A stretch of 7,845 nucleotides of DNA from RBG-16-64-43 sp035288225. GTDB lineage: Bacteria > Chloroflexota > Anaerolineae > Anaerolineales > RBG-16-64-43. The position numbers and the translations under genes are program-made. Where the stretch lies: the NCBI GenBank assembly GCA_035288225.1, contig DATEAT010000057.1:1-7845 (forward strand), written 5' to 3'. The notes beneath the pieces were generated by a model. The model had not been told where the DNA came from, searched no databases, and saw only the letters and a program-made list of their open reading frames with translations. Shown one piece after another: positions 1 through 7,421 of this stretch; position 1 is the stretch's first letter; each line of letters starts with the position of its first letter.

Positions 1-872
1 TCGCCGGGGGCGAGTGCGGGCAAGAGCCTGACGTGTTCCCCGATCCGCAGCCTGCGCAGCCAATGGGAGGCCAGCCTCGAACCGGCCATCCCCACGCACA
101 AGAAATAGGCATTCGGGACTTCGCGGACTATCCGCGGAATCGATTTGAAAAAGGTGTCGCTGCGGGCATAGCCGCGCAGCCCGCGCGGGTTCACGAACAC
201 GGCCGCATCGGCCGGCAAACCCCAACGCAAGGACAAATCCGGCGGCGGCGATGCCGGGTGAAAAACCTCCGCGCGGAGGCCGCCATTGCCCGGGGCAACC
301 AGCGTCGGGCGGGTTGGTGTGAAGCCCCATCGCGCAGCGAGCATGAGATCGCGCTCGCAGTCCGCATGCAATGCATCGACGTCGCGCAACGACCGCCGGG
401 TCCAGGCCGCCATCATCGGTGAGGCGGGCGCATGCAACGTGAAATCGTTGCCCCAAATCGACACGGCTGTCGGCACCGGCCCTGTGCGGTCGCCGCGCGC
501 GGCCAGGGCAACCATCCCTTCCAGCGGAAGGCGCAGCGCGTGGACCAGGTCAGGCCGAGTTTCGCGAACGATGTTTCCGAATCGCTTGGCCTGCCGGCCG
601 ATCCACCACGGCGCAACCCAGTGCAACGCGATCGCGGATACCGCGAGTGAAGCCGCCGAGCGCTGGGTGACAGTGGTTGCGGCAACCTGCCCCCGCGCGC
701 GGCGCGGCTGCGGGATGAGTGGCAGGCTGTGAAAGGAGGCTAGCCCCTTGATGGGCGGCTCGCTCTGGGCTCGTGAGGAGACCAGGTGAACCTCATGCCC
801 GTCCTCGATACGCCCGAGTATCCAAGAGCGGGCAATAGGGCTGCGCCCGTCGGCGAGGAATAGGATGCGCAT
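1..872 (-). CDS. GT4-type glycosyltransferase, 3' end cut by window edge
   Basis: Reading leftward from an ATG at 872, the frame stays open for 290 codons to base 1 with no stop, so the C-terminal part (probably about 80-100 residues) is outside the window. The N-terminus, MRILFLADGRSPIARSW, is the first beta strand and loop of a GT-B Rossmann domain, followed by GHEVHLVSS near residues 27-35. SIWGND (about 142-147), APGNGG (about 194-199) and VNPRGLRGYARSDTFF (about 227-242) match the acceptor-domain to donor-domain layout of GT4 retaining glycosyltransferases. An in-frame TAG at 912-914 (the stop of the preceding gene) rules out a longer start. No good Shine-Dalgarno sequence is visible in the 39-base gap, which suggests coupling to the upstream gene. 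The likely role is cytoplasmic transfer of a sugar from a nucleotide donor to a lipid-linked glycan. Donor and acceptor cannot be told. The family call is firm; exact function is unknown. Confidence 0.88.
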   Translation of the reverse strand, partial: MRILFLADGRSPIARSWILGRIEDGHEVHLVSSRAQSEPPIKGLASFHSLPLIPQPRRARGQVAATTVTQRSAASLAVSAIALHWVAPWWIGRQAKRFGNIVRETRPDLVHALRLPLEGMVALAARGDRTGPVPTAVSIWGNDFTLHAPASPMMAAWTRRSLRDVDALHADCERDLMLAARWGFTPTRPTLVAPGNGGLRAEVFHPASPPPDLSLRWGLPADAAVFVNPRGLRGYARSDTFFKSIPRIVREVPNAYFLCVGMAGSRLASHWLRRLRIGEHVRLLPALAPG

Positions 873-911
873 GATGGGTCCGCGGCCCGAGGCGCCAGGC
901 TGCCCCGCGCG

Positions 912-2153
912 CTATCCTTCGCGCGGAGTGGCTGAAAAGGGCCCCGTCCGAGGTGAGCGAGCCTTCGACGACCAGACCTCGCGGATGGCCGAAATGAATC
1001 CTTCCCCCATGCGCTCGAGGGTCGCCTCGCGCTCGACGATGGTCAGCGACATCTCACCCATCGCGCGCAGCCTGGCCGGGTTGGCCATCGCCTCCTCAAG
1101 AATCATCGCCAGATGGTCCTCCTCACCCGGCAGCAGCAACCATCCGTTGAGCCCCGGCTGCACCAGGTCCGCCTGGCTGCCGTCGGCCTCCGCCACCGCC
1201 ACCGGTTTGCCGTAGGTCATTGCTTCCTGAAGCGCCAGTCCGCCGGTCCCGGGCATGACAAACAGGTCCGCCACGGCAAAGCAGATGCCCAGGTCGAGCC
1301 CGAACCGTTCGCCCACGAACCGCGTGCGCGGGTGGGTCTCTTCGGCAAGGGCCTCCAGCCGCGCGCGATCCGGGCCGTCGCCGACGACCAACAGCTGCAC
1401 TGGGCGCGCCTGACGCGCGCACGCCCGCAGGAGCAGGTCCACCCGCTTGCGAGGTTGCAGCCGGCCGACGAAAAGAACGACTGGCCCCGCGCCCAGGCCA
1501 AGTTCCTCGCGCCAGCGAAAGAGCAGAGTCGCATCCTCGTCCAACATGCGCGTGACGCGGCGCGCGTCGCCCGGTTGGACAGCGTTGGGTGCAACAAAGA
1601 CACGCTCCTCCGCGAGACCCAGACCGGTGAACAGGCGCGCGCCCGCTTTGCTGTACGTCACCAGGCCGTCGAATGAGCGATAGTAGTTGAGGAGAAAGGG
1701 CGCCCAGCTCGATCCCTGCCGCGCCCGGCGCGCGGGCCCAAGCGTCCAGCCGATGACCGGCCGGCCCGTGCTGCGCATGCGCCACAGGGCCAACAGGTTG
1801 CTCAGGTACCCCGGGTTGGCTTCAAGCACGAGCACTTGCGGCACGAAGGCTGTGAGCCAACGCTCCAACCCGCTTTGCCACAAAAGGTATTGCCTTTCCC
1901 CGCCCAGGTAGCGATTGCGACCGCGCACCCAAGGGCACTCACCCAGGTCGTTGGCCTCAGCCACCGCCTCGGCCTTGCGCGGCCTCCCGGAGAAGACCTG
2001 CAGGCGCGTGCGCGGCATGCGCTCCGCCAGGTGCTCGAAGAACGGCGCTCGGTATGTGGGAATGACGCGCTGCTGAAAACCAATACGGTCGGGAAGAGAC
2101 TCGTCCTCACTCATCGTGCGCCCAACTTTCCTTTGCCCTGCGAGCTGCGCCAT
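912..2153 (-). CDS. GT4-type glycosyltransferase
   Basis: A 413-residue GT-B enzyme of normal GT4 length. The N-terminal acceptor domain begins with RIGFQQRVIPTYRAPFFEHL (residues 23-42). The donor domain has VVLFVGRLQPRKRVDLLLRA (225-244), VVGDGPDRARLE (256-267) and ADLFVMPGTGGLALQEAMTY (295-314), then GKPVAV and the GLNGWLL segment of nucleotide-sugar binders. E310 matches the second Glu of the GT4 EX7E motif, but the first position (302) is Gly, giving a PGTGG form. Two starts are possible: ATG at 2153, 15 bases after the preceding stop, or ATG at 2114 (MSEDESLPDR), which has GGAAAG 11 bases upstream. The second fits the conserved N-terminus better, since the first 13 residues look non-conserved. 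It sits between two other glycosyltransferases of the same operon, so it probably adds one residue of the glycan. Donor and acceptor are unknown. Confidence 0.92.
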   Translation of the reverse strand: MAQLAGQRKVGRTMSEDESLPDRIGFQQRVIPTYRAPFFEHLAERMPRTRLQVFSGRPRKAEAVAEANDLGECPWVRGRNRYLGGERQYLLWQSGLERWLTAFVPQVLVLEANPGYLSNLLALWRMRSTGRPVIGWTLGPARRARQGSSWAPFLLNYYRSFDGLVTYSKAGARLFTGLGLAEERVFVAPNAVQPGDARRVTRMLDEDATLLFRWREELGLGAGPVVLFVGRLQPRKRVDLLLRACARQARPVQLLVVGDGPDRARLEALAEETHPRTRFVGERFGLDLGICFAVADLFVMPGTGGLALQEAMTYGKPVAVAEADGSQADLVQPGLNGWLLLPGEEDHLAMILEEAMANPARLRAMGEMSLTIVEREATLERMGEGFISAIREVWSSKARSPRTGPFSATPREG

Positions 2154-2168
2154 CGCCCCCTGCGCAGG

Positions 2169-3158
2169 CTACCGGCCAAGCACCTCTCGGTAGCGTGCCG
2201 CTATGTGCGTGATGTCGTGTCGAGCGGATGCGCCGAGCTGCGCCCTGCGCGACGTGCCCGCCCAATCGCGTGCGATGCGCAACCCGCCTTCGCCAAGTTG
2301 TTCCAGGTTGGCAGGCGCCTGCAGCTTCCACACATCGCCCGCGTAAGGCAACACCTGCCCTTCGTCCGGGTGCACCAGCTCGGCCAATGCGCCCGTATCG
2401 TACCCTAGAACGGGCAGCCCCGCCGCCATGGCTTCGATCACCGAGTTGGGGCACGGCGGGTTGAGTTCCAGCGAAAGCTGCATCACCGCGCGCGATTGCC
2501 AGCCCGCAATCTCCTCCGCGGCGACATGGCCGCGGAACTCCATCCCCTCCTCGCGCACGGCCTCCATATGGAAGAAGGAGGGCACGCGGCCAAAGACGAG
2601 GGTGCGCTCGATCACCTCCCGCGCTCGCAGTTCACGGTGCGCTGCACGCAAAATGGCAGCCGACGCGTGGTCCAGACGAACTGCACCTTCGACCACCAGC
2701 AGCACCGGCGCCTCCGGCGCGGCGCGCGCGCGGGCCGGGCCCAAGGGCACGCCATTGTGGATCACCGTCGCAGGCCGCGGCGAAGGGCCAAACCAGCGCT
2801 GCCACCAATCGCGGACGAACGCGCTCTGGTAGATGATGCGAGTGGCGTAGCGCGCACGCACCAGGCGTAGCAGCAAGTTGCGAAGTTCGGAGGTGACGAA
2901 GTACCCCGGCGGAACGGGATGCACGCGATGAATCCAGTTGATCCCGTCCAGCCGCTGCACAATGGGGATGCCGTCACGGCGGCAGCGTTCCAGGCCGCGC
3001 CAGTTGCGTGTGGCAGCGAAAACCAGCACGGCCTGCAGCGGACGCTCATCCAGATCGTAGGTGAGCTGTAGGCCCTCGGTCTGCAGGACGCGCGCCAGGC
3101 GCGCCTGAAACGACCCAGGGCCTCCGCTGCCAACACGCGGATAAAAGCAGACCCTCAT
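2169..3158 (-). CDS. GT4-type glycosyltransferase (short form)
   Basis: A 329-residue protein, somewhat shorter than typical GT4 enzymes (about 350-400). The N-terminus has a glycine-rich loop, GSGGPGSFQARLA (10-22), as in many GT-B acceptor domains, then QRLDGINW (68-75). IIYQSAFVRDWW (108-119) and VIHNGVPLG (132-140) mark the crossing to the donor domain. LSLELNPPCPNSVIEAMAAG (228-247) followed by LPVLGYDTGALAELV is the nucleotide-sugar binding region; the second Glu of EX7E is E242, while the first position (234) is Pro, in a CPNSVIEAM variant seen in some GT4 enzymes. Its ATG at 3156-3158 overlaps the TGA of the upstream membrane-protein gene (ATGA), and no Shine-Dalgarno sequence is evident, so translational coupling is likely. 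The expected role is cytoplasmic sugar transfer during assembly of the glycan whose ManNAcA precursor is made by wecB/wecC. The substrate cannot be read from the sequence. Confidence 0.9.
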   Translation of the reverse strand: MRVCFYPRVGSGGPGSFQARLARVLQTEGLQLTYDLDERPLQAVLVFAATRNWRGLERCRRDGIPIVQRLDGINWIHRVHPVPPGYFVTSELRNLLLRLVRARYATRIIYQSAFVRDWWQRWFGPSPRPATVIHNGVPLGPARARAAPEAPVLLVVEGAVRLDHASAAILRAAHRELRAREVIERTLVFGRVPSFFHMEAVREEGMEFRGHVAAEEIAGWQSRAVMQLSLELNPPCPNSVIEAMAAGLPVLGYDTGALAELVHPDEGQVLPYAGDVWKLQAPANLEQLGEGGLRIARDWAGTSRRAQLGASARHDITHIAARYREVLGR

Positions 3159-4912
3159 GGAAGGGGTGGCGGGGAGCCCGTCTCCGGTGGTCGCGAGCTC
3201 GTGCGGCGTGGCCAGAACAGCATCAGCACAAAGGTGAGCACGCTGAGCGAGGCCACCCCGGCCAGAACCGGAATGGCCGAATAGCTAATGGCCAGCCAAT
3301 AACGCGCGATGTACCATAACGTCATGGCGGTGCAGGCGACTGCAAACGGAACCGCAATGCGCGCCAGCCACGGGCTGCGCCTCTCACGCCACCGCCAGTA
3401 ACCCCACGCCGCGAGCAACGCCATGGGGGCAAGTACGAACAAACGGTAGCGAGGGTTGTCCCACTGGTCGCCGAGGGCGCGGTACGAAGCAATGGCCGCG
3501 ACGATCCAGAAGATCAGGCTGGCGAAGGCTTCGAAGCGGCGTGCCTTGAGCCCGCGCAGTGCCGACAGCCCGCCGTAAACAAGAAACGGCAGGAGGACGT
3601 ACCAGCCCGATGCACGCAAGAGCCCGAGCACCTGCCAGATGCCCCCGCCGGATTGCTCCACATTGCGGAAACCGATGGCGGCCGGCAAGACAGGCTGCAA
3701 CAGCCCGTACACACCGGCCACAACGAATGCAATCTGGCGCGGCATGCGCTGCATGAGCGTCTCGAACAAATCGGTGCCCGGTGCCGCAAGCATGCGGTCG
3801 AACTCGGTCCACGCCTGGCCGAATAGGAACTTCCACTGGATGAGCCAGACGTTGAAGGAGTCTGGAATAATCTCCGCTTCCGCCAGGTAGTGCAGCACCG
3901 GCAGAAGCACGACGACCGCCGCCAAGATACCCAGCAGGATGCGCCCGCTGGTCGTCCGCCAATCGGCCAGCCAGACGGCGGCCAGCAGCAGCACCGCCCC
4001 GGCTAAGATTCCGAACTGGTACGAAACGCCGATCATCATCACCAGTGCCGCGAAGGCAAGGATGAGCCCGCCCCGCCGGCCGATCGCGAACAAGGGCGGC
4101 TCGGCTGCAGATCTTTGGCGCGCGCCGACCACGAAGGCCGCGCTTACGCCCCACAGCATGAAGGCGAGCAGTAGCGCGAGGTAGCCCTGCTGCAGATGCG
4201 CTGAACCGATGACGACGGCTTCGGGATAGAGTGCAGTAATGGCCACGGCACCCATGGCCACCGGCCGCGACGCGTGCAGCCGAGCCAAATGATAGACCGC
4301 CAACACCGTCAATGATGTTGCGCAAGCAGCCAGCAATCCCAACAGCATCGGCCGCTGGAAGTCCGGGCTGAACGCGCGATAAGCCACGACAGCCAGAAAC
4401 GTGATTCCGCCGGTGTTGTCGCCATGCCCACGGGCGAAAGCGGAAACCGCCGGCGTATCGCTTTGGGCCCGGTCCCACGCGAGTTGCGACGCGTTGTAGG
4501 CATCGGTGGCAATGAATCCGGCCTGCTGCTCCGGCGAGCTGTATCCCCAGGTGCGAAGCGCAACGGGCCAGAAGACAACCGAAGCCACGCGGACAAGGAG
4601 CGCAATCCAAACCCAACGCCGGAGCCATGCCCCCTCACCGCCGCCGGGTGCGAGCCATCGCAGCGCAGCGGCGACGAGCGCGCTGAACGCGACGACCGGC
4701 AACAAGAAGGAGGCGAAATTCGGCCAGTAGAACTTGGCCCAGAACCACGTCGCACCCCACGAAGAATAGCTCTGCGTTGCGGCGAGAATGCTCGTGGCCA
4801 CAAGTATCGCGGCGACGAAGACCAGCCACGTGCGCGTGGGTTTCCGTGTGTCGGCGGCAGCGGGTGGCGATCCGTTGGGGGAGGCAATGCTCACGAGTGG
4901 GCTATCCTTCAC
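3155..4912 (-). CDS. Polytopic membrane protein, GT-C glycosyltransferase-like
   Basis: A 585-residue protein with a short polar N-terminus and about 13-15 hydrophobic segments (for example about 29-47, 65-87, 98-120, 187-209, 238-262, 281-317, 324-343, 393-415, 436-452, 461-478, 489-506, 517-566), ending in a Pro-rich polar tail. Between the third and fourth segments is a long loop (about 121-168) with TDAYNASQLAWDRA and GHGDNTGG. Acidic residues in an early loop facing outward are typical of GT-C enzymes of the PMT/ArnT (GT39) type, which use polyprenyl-phosphate sugars. GDQWDNPRYRLF (481-492) near the C-terminus also recalls GT39-like proteins. The translated start is GTG at 4912, overlapping wecB by 11 bases; a GTG at 4894 has AAGGA 10 bases upstream and lies just past the wecB stop, so it is an equal or better start. 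Possible roles are adding a sugar on the outer membrane face or glycan polymerisation. I do not recognise the exact family, and an O-antigen-polymerase-like role is not excluded. Confidence 0.82.
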   Translation of the reverse strand: MKDSPLVSIASPNGSPPAAADTRKPTRTWLVFVAAILVATSILAATQSYSSWGATWFWAKFYWPNFASFLLPVVAFSALVAAALRWLAPGGGEGAWLRRWVWIALLVRVASVVFWPVALRTWGYSSPEQQAGFIATDAYNASQLAWDRAQSDTPAVSAFARGHGDNTGGITFLAVVAYRAFSPDFQRPMLLGLLAACATSLTVLAVYHLARLHASRPVAMGAVAITALYPEAVVIGSAHLQQGYLALLLAFMLWGVSAAFVVGARQRSAAEPPLFAIGRRGGLILAFAALVMMIGVSYQFGILAGAVLLLAAVWLADWRTTSGRILLGILAAVVVLLPVLHYLAEAEIIPDSFNVWLIQWKFLFGQAWTEFDRMLAAPGTDLFETLMQRMPRQIAFVVAGVYGLLQPVLPAAIGFRNVEQSGGGIWQVLGLLRASGWYVLLPFLVYGGLSALRGLKARRFEAFASLIFWIVAAIASYRALGDQWDNPRYRLFVLAPMALLAAWGYWRWRERRSPWLARIAVPFAVACTAMTLWYIARYWLAISYSAIPVLAGVASLSVLTFVLMLFWPRRTSSRPPETGSPPPLP

Positions 4913-6032
4913 TCACACTGGTTTGGCGCAGTAACGCATCCACGATGCGGGCGGCTGCATGCCCATCGCCGTACGGATTGACGGCCTGCGCCATCGCCGC
5001 ATAAGCTTTGCCATCGGTCAGCAGCCGGGTCACTTCCCGTTCAATGGCGGCCTGGTCGGTGCCCACCAGATGCACCGTGCCCGCGGCCACACCTTCCGGG
5101 CGCTCGGTCACTTCGCGCATGACCAGCACCGGCTTGCCCAGACCCGGAGCTTCTTCTTGCACCCCGCCCGAGTCCGTGAGCACCAGAGTGGAACCTTTGA
5201 GCAAGTTTACCATCGGCAGGTAGTCGAGCGGCGGCAGGAGCGTGATGCCCACGGTATGGCTCAACTTTTCGCGCACCGGACCGTCCACATTCGGATTGAG
5301 GTGGACCGGGTAAACGAAATGCACTTCAGGTGCGAAGCGCGACGCGAGCGAGAGCAGAGCGCGGCAAATGCGTTCGAGCGGAGCGCCGAAATTCTCGCGG
5401 CGATGGGCGGTGACCAGCACCAGGCGCGCCTCGCGCGGCAGCCCCGCCAGCGGGCTGTGCTCCCAATCGAAGGGCATCGCCGCGGCCAAATGTAGCGCAT
5501 CGATGACCGTGTTGCCTGTGACAAGGATTCGCTCGTCGGCGATACCTTCGTGCAGCAGATTCTGCCGCGCATGCTCGGTCGGGGCGAAGTGCAGGTCGGC
5601 CACCACGCTGGTCACCCGTCGGTTGATTTCCTCGGGGAAGGGTTGGTACTTGTCGTCCGTGCGCAAACCGGCCTCAACGTGCCCGACGCGAATATGGTGA
5701 TAAAAGGCGACCAGACTTGCCGCCAAGACCGTGGTGGTATCCCCCTGCACGAGGACCCAATCCGGACGTTCCGCCTGCAACACCGGATCCAGACTCTCCA
5801 CCGCGGCTGCAGTCAGCCCGGCCAGTGTCTGGTTTTCCTGCATCAATCCAAGGTCATGCTGCGGACGGAGGTCGAACAAGTGCAGCACCTGATCGAGCAT
5901 GTGGCGGTGCTGGGCCGTCACGCACAGGGGCGCCTCGATCCCGGGGGTCTCCTGCAAGCGGCGGATGACCGGCGCGAGCTTGATCGCCTCCGGGCGCGTG
6001 CCGAGAACCGAAAGCACTTTGAGCGAGGTCAT
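4902..6032 (-). CDS. wecB: UDP-N-acetylglucosamine 2-epimerase (non-hydrolysing)
   Basis: This 376-residue cytoplasmic enzyme interconverts UDP-GlcNAc and UDP-ManNAc, and the length is normal for WecB/MnaA. The whole signature set is present: VLGTRPEAIKLAPVI (9-23), TAQHRHMLDQVL (39-50), QGDTTTVLA (96-104), GHVEAGLRT (117-125), PFPEEINRR (131-139), VTGNTVIDAL (171-180), VTAHRRENFG (207-216) and LTDSGGVQEEAPGLGKPVLV (285-304). D98, E120, E134 and H210 match the catalytic-site residues known for E. coli WecB (Asp95, Glu117, Glu131, His213). The QH at 41-42 lies in the segment tied in bacterial enzymes to allosteric activation by UDP-GlcNAc. The ATG at 6032 is 18 bases after the wecC stop, with only weak Shine-Dalgarno similarity; start and length fit the family. 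The pair wecC-wecB in one operon points to UDP-ManNAcA as the product. The alternative names mnaA, cap5P and epsC refer to the same family. Confidence 0.97.
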   Translation of the reverse strand: MTSLKVLSVLGTRPEAIKLAPVIRRLQETPGIEAPLCVTAQHRHMLDQVLHLFDLRPQHDLGLMQENQTLAGLTAAAVESLDPVLQAERPDWVLVQGDTTTVLAASLVAFYHHIRVGHVEAGLRTDDKYQPFPEEINRRVTSVVADLHFAPTEHARQNLLHEGIADERILVTGNTVIDALHLAAAMPFDWEHSPLAGLPREARLVLVTAHRRENFGAPLERICRALLSLASRFAPEVHFVYPVHLNPNVDGPVREKLSHTVGITLLPPLDYLPMVNLLKGSTLVLTDSGGVQEEAPGLGKPVLVMREVTERPEGVAAGTVHLVGTDQAAIEREVTRLLTDGKAYAAMAQAVNPYGDGHAAARIVDALLRQTSVSEG

Positions 6033-6050
6033 CGGTCGTGTCGCCCGACC

Positions 6051-7328
6051 CTATGCGGGTGAAGGCGCACCCAGGGTGCGCACGCGGAAGCCGGCGCGCG
6101 CCCAGGTGGTGCGATCCCACACGCCGTGGCAATCGAAGGCCACGCGTGCCGGTGTAAGTGAGGCCAGGTGCCCGGGCTCAATCGCGCGCAGGGCCTGGTG
6201 TGCAACGAGCAGGAGCACAACTTCGGCCCGGCTCACCGCCCGCTCGAGGCTTTCCACGCGCTCCGCCTCGAGCACAACCTGCGGCGCCAGCGGGTCGAAC
6301 ACTGTCAGCTGCGCGCCCTCCTGCGCCAGCAGCCGCACCACCTCGATGGCCGGGCTCTCGCGCACATCGTCCACGTCGGGTTTGTAGGTCAGGCCGAGCA
6401 CCGCAATCCGTCGCTGGGCAAGCGAGCCGATCTCCCGGCGCAGCAAGTCCACCACATAGCGGGGCTGCTCATCATTGACGCTACGCGCCTTGGCGACGAG
6501 CCCGGCCAGCTGCGGGGCGGCTTCCACCAGGAACCACGGGTCGACGCTGATGCAATGGCCGCCGACGCCCGGGCCAGGCTGGAGGATTTTGACGCGGGGA
6601 TGACGGTTGGCAGCGGTGATGGCCTGCCAGACATCGACGCCGAAATGCTCGGCCAGGCGCGCGAACTCATTGGCCAGTGCGATGTTGACATCCCGGTAAG
6701 TGTTTTCCATGAGCTTGACCATCTCGGCCGTGGTCGCGTCGGTCAGCACCACCTCGCCGCGAACGAAGACGGAGTACAGGTCTCGCCCAGCTTCCGCGCT
6801 GGCGGGGTCGATCCCACCGATCACGCGAGCATTCTCGACAAGTTCGCGCAGGATCTGCCCCGGCAGAACGCGTTCCGGGCTGTAGGCCAGATAGAAGCCC
6901 TGGCCCGCTCTCAGCCCGGAGCGTTCGAGGATCGGACGCACGACGTCGACGGTGGTGCGCGGCGGCGAGGTGGATTCGAGCACGATCAGGTTGCCCGAGC
7001 GCAAATGGGGCACGATCGACTCGGCCGCGCTCACCACGAAGGACAGGTCGGCGGTCTTGTCGGCATTGATCGGCGTCGGCACAGCGATGATGAACGCGTC
7101 TGCGGGCACGGGAGCCGAGCCGACCTGCAGATGTCCCGAGTGAAAGGCCTCTTGCACAACCGACATCAACCCGGGCTCTTGAATATGGACGTCCCCGTTG
7201 CGCAACACGTCCAGAATTCGTGGATTGACGTCCACCCCGGTCACGCGGAGACCGTGCGCGGCGAAGGTGCAGGCCGTCGGCAGGCCGATATAGCCAAGCC
7301 CGAGAACACAGACGCTGGCAAACTTCAC
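6051..7328 (-). CDS. wecC: UDP-N-acetyl-D-mannosamine dehydrogenase
   Basis: A 425-residue enzyme that oxidises UDP-ManNAc to UDP-ManNAcA in two NAD-dependent steps, member of the UDP-glucose/GDP-mannose dehydrogenase family. The N-terminal Rossmann domain begins VCVLGLGYIGLPTACTFA (6-23), followed by VDVNP (32-36) and VPTPIN (83-88). The central domain has YSPERVLPG (149-157) and AEMVKLMENTYRDVNIA (201-217), with K205 and N209 in the catalytic positions. GPGVGGHCISVDPWFL (252-267) contains the nucleophile C259; the HCISVDPWF form is typical of ManNAc rather than glucose dehydrogenases. The C-terminal UDP-binding domain includes LGLTYKPDVDDVRESPA (311-327). The start is a GTG at 7326-7328 with AAGGAG four bases upstream (7333-7338); no later start would keep the Rossmann strand. 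It is the first gene of the probable glycan operon and lies 18 bases ahead of wecB, which makes its substrate. Confidence 0.96.
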   Translation of the reverse strand: MKFASVCVLGLGYIGLPTACTFAAHGLRVTGVDVNPRILDVLRNGDVHIQEPGLMSVVQEAFHSGHLQVGSAPVPADAFIIAVPTPINADKTADLSFVVSAAESIVPHLRSGNLIVLESTSPPRTTVDVVRPILERSGLRAGQGFYLAYSPERVLPGQILRELVENARVIGGIDPASAEAGRDLYSVFVRGEVVLTDATTAEMVKLMENTYRDVNIALANEFARLAEHFGVDVWQAITAANRHPRVKILQPGPGVGGHCISVDPWFLVEAAPQLAGLVAKARSVNDEQPRYVVDLLRREIGSLAQRRIAVLGLTYKPDVDDVRESPAIEVVRLLAQEGAQLTVFDPLAPQVVLEAERVESLERAVSRAEVVLLLVAHQALRAIEPGHLASLTPARVAFDCHGVWDRTTWARAGFRVRTLGAPSPA

Positions 7329-7332
7329 GGGG

Positions 7333-7338
7333 CTCCTT
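7333..7338 (-). promoter_or_regulatory. Shine-Dalgarno site of wecC
   Basis: On the minus strand, GGAAGGAG precedes the wecC GTG, with AAGGAG at 7338-7333 and only four bases to the start codon. It is the strongest ribosome binding site in the operon and supports the GTG start. The spacing is slightly short. Confidence 0.6.
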
Positions 7339-7370
7339 CCGAACAGCGCCCGACCTTGCCCAGACGCCGG

Positions 7371-7388
7371 GAGCGCCAGGATGCGCTC
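7371..7388 (-). other. Small inverted repeat in the predicted wecC leader
   Basis: GAGCGC (7388-7383 on the minus strand) and GCGCTC (7376-7371) are a perfect 6-base inverted repeat around the 6-base loop ATCCTG. It would fall in the 5' untranslated region of wecC if transcription starts near 7393. Six-base hairpins arise by chance in GC-rich DNA, so it may mean nothing. Confidence 0.35.
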
Positions 7389-7399
7389 GAGTGGCGAGG

Positions 7400-7408
7400 A
7401 TTATGCCA
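7400..7408 (-). promoter_or_regulatory. Putative extended -10 promoter for the wecC operon
   Basis: On the minus strand TGG-CATAAT (7408-7400) matches the extended -10 form TGn-TATAAT with one mismatch in the hexamer, and it lies in one of the few AT-rich patches of the gap. A 17-base spacer would put the -35 at 7423-7428, where the sequence GCTCTC is a poor match, so the extended -10 would have to carry recognition. Transcription would start near 7393 and give a leader of about 65 bases. This rests on bacterial sigma-70-type consensus, which may not apply fully to this organism. Confidence 0.4.
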
Positions 7409-7421
7409 CAGGTATCAAAGT

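Noticed and set aside
33..732. Plus-strand open frames at the left edge
   Set aside because: They lie antisense to the partial GT4 gene, which has clear GT-B motifs over 290 uninterrupted codons.
873..911. GC-rich gap before the last glycosyltransferase as a terminator
   Set aside because: It contains short GC-rich complementary bits but no long stem and no T-run, and the gap is only 39 bases in a same-strand operon.
1836..2408. Plus-strand open frame of 190 codons across the junction of two glycosyltransferase genes
   Set aside because: No domain, skewed Arg/Pro/His composition and complete overlap with two well-supported genes on the other strand.
3384..4628. A 414-codon minus-strand frame inside the membrane-protein gene
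   Set aside because: It is a shifted frame of the same strand with no hydrophobic segments or known motif; the 585-residue frame has clear membrane segments.
4902..6032. Reading the epimerase as a hydrolysing (NeuC-type) enzyme for sialic acid synthesis
   Set aside because: The motif set and the adjacent ManNAc dehydrogenase fit the non-hydrolysing WecB type; there is no sialic acid synthase or CMP-transferase in the window.
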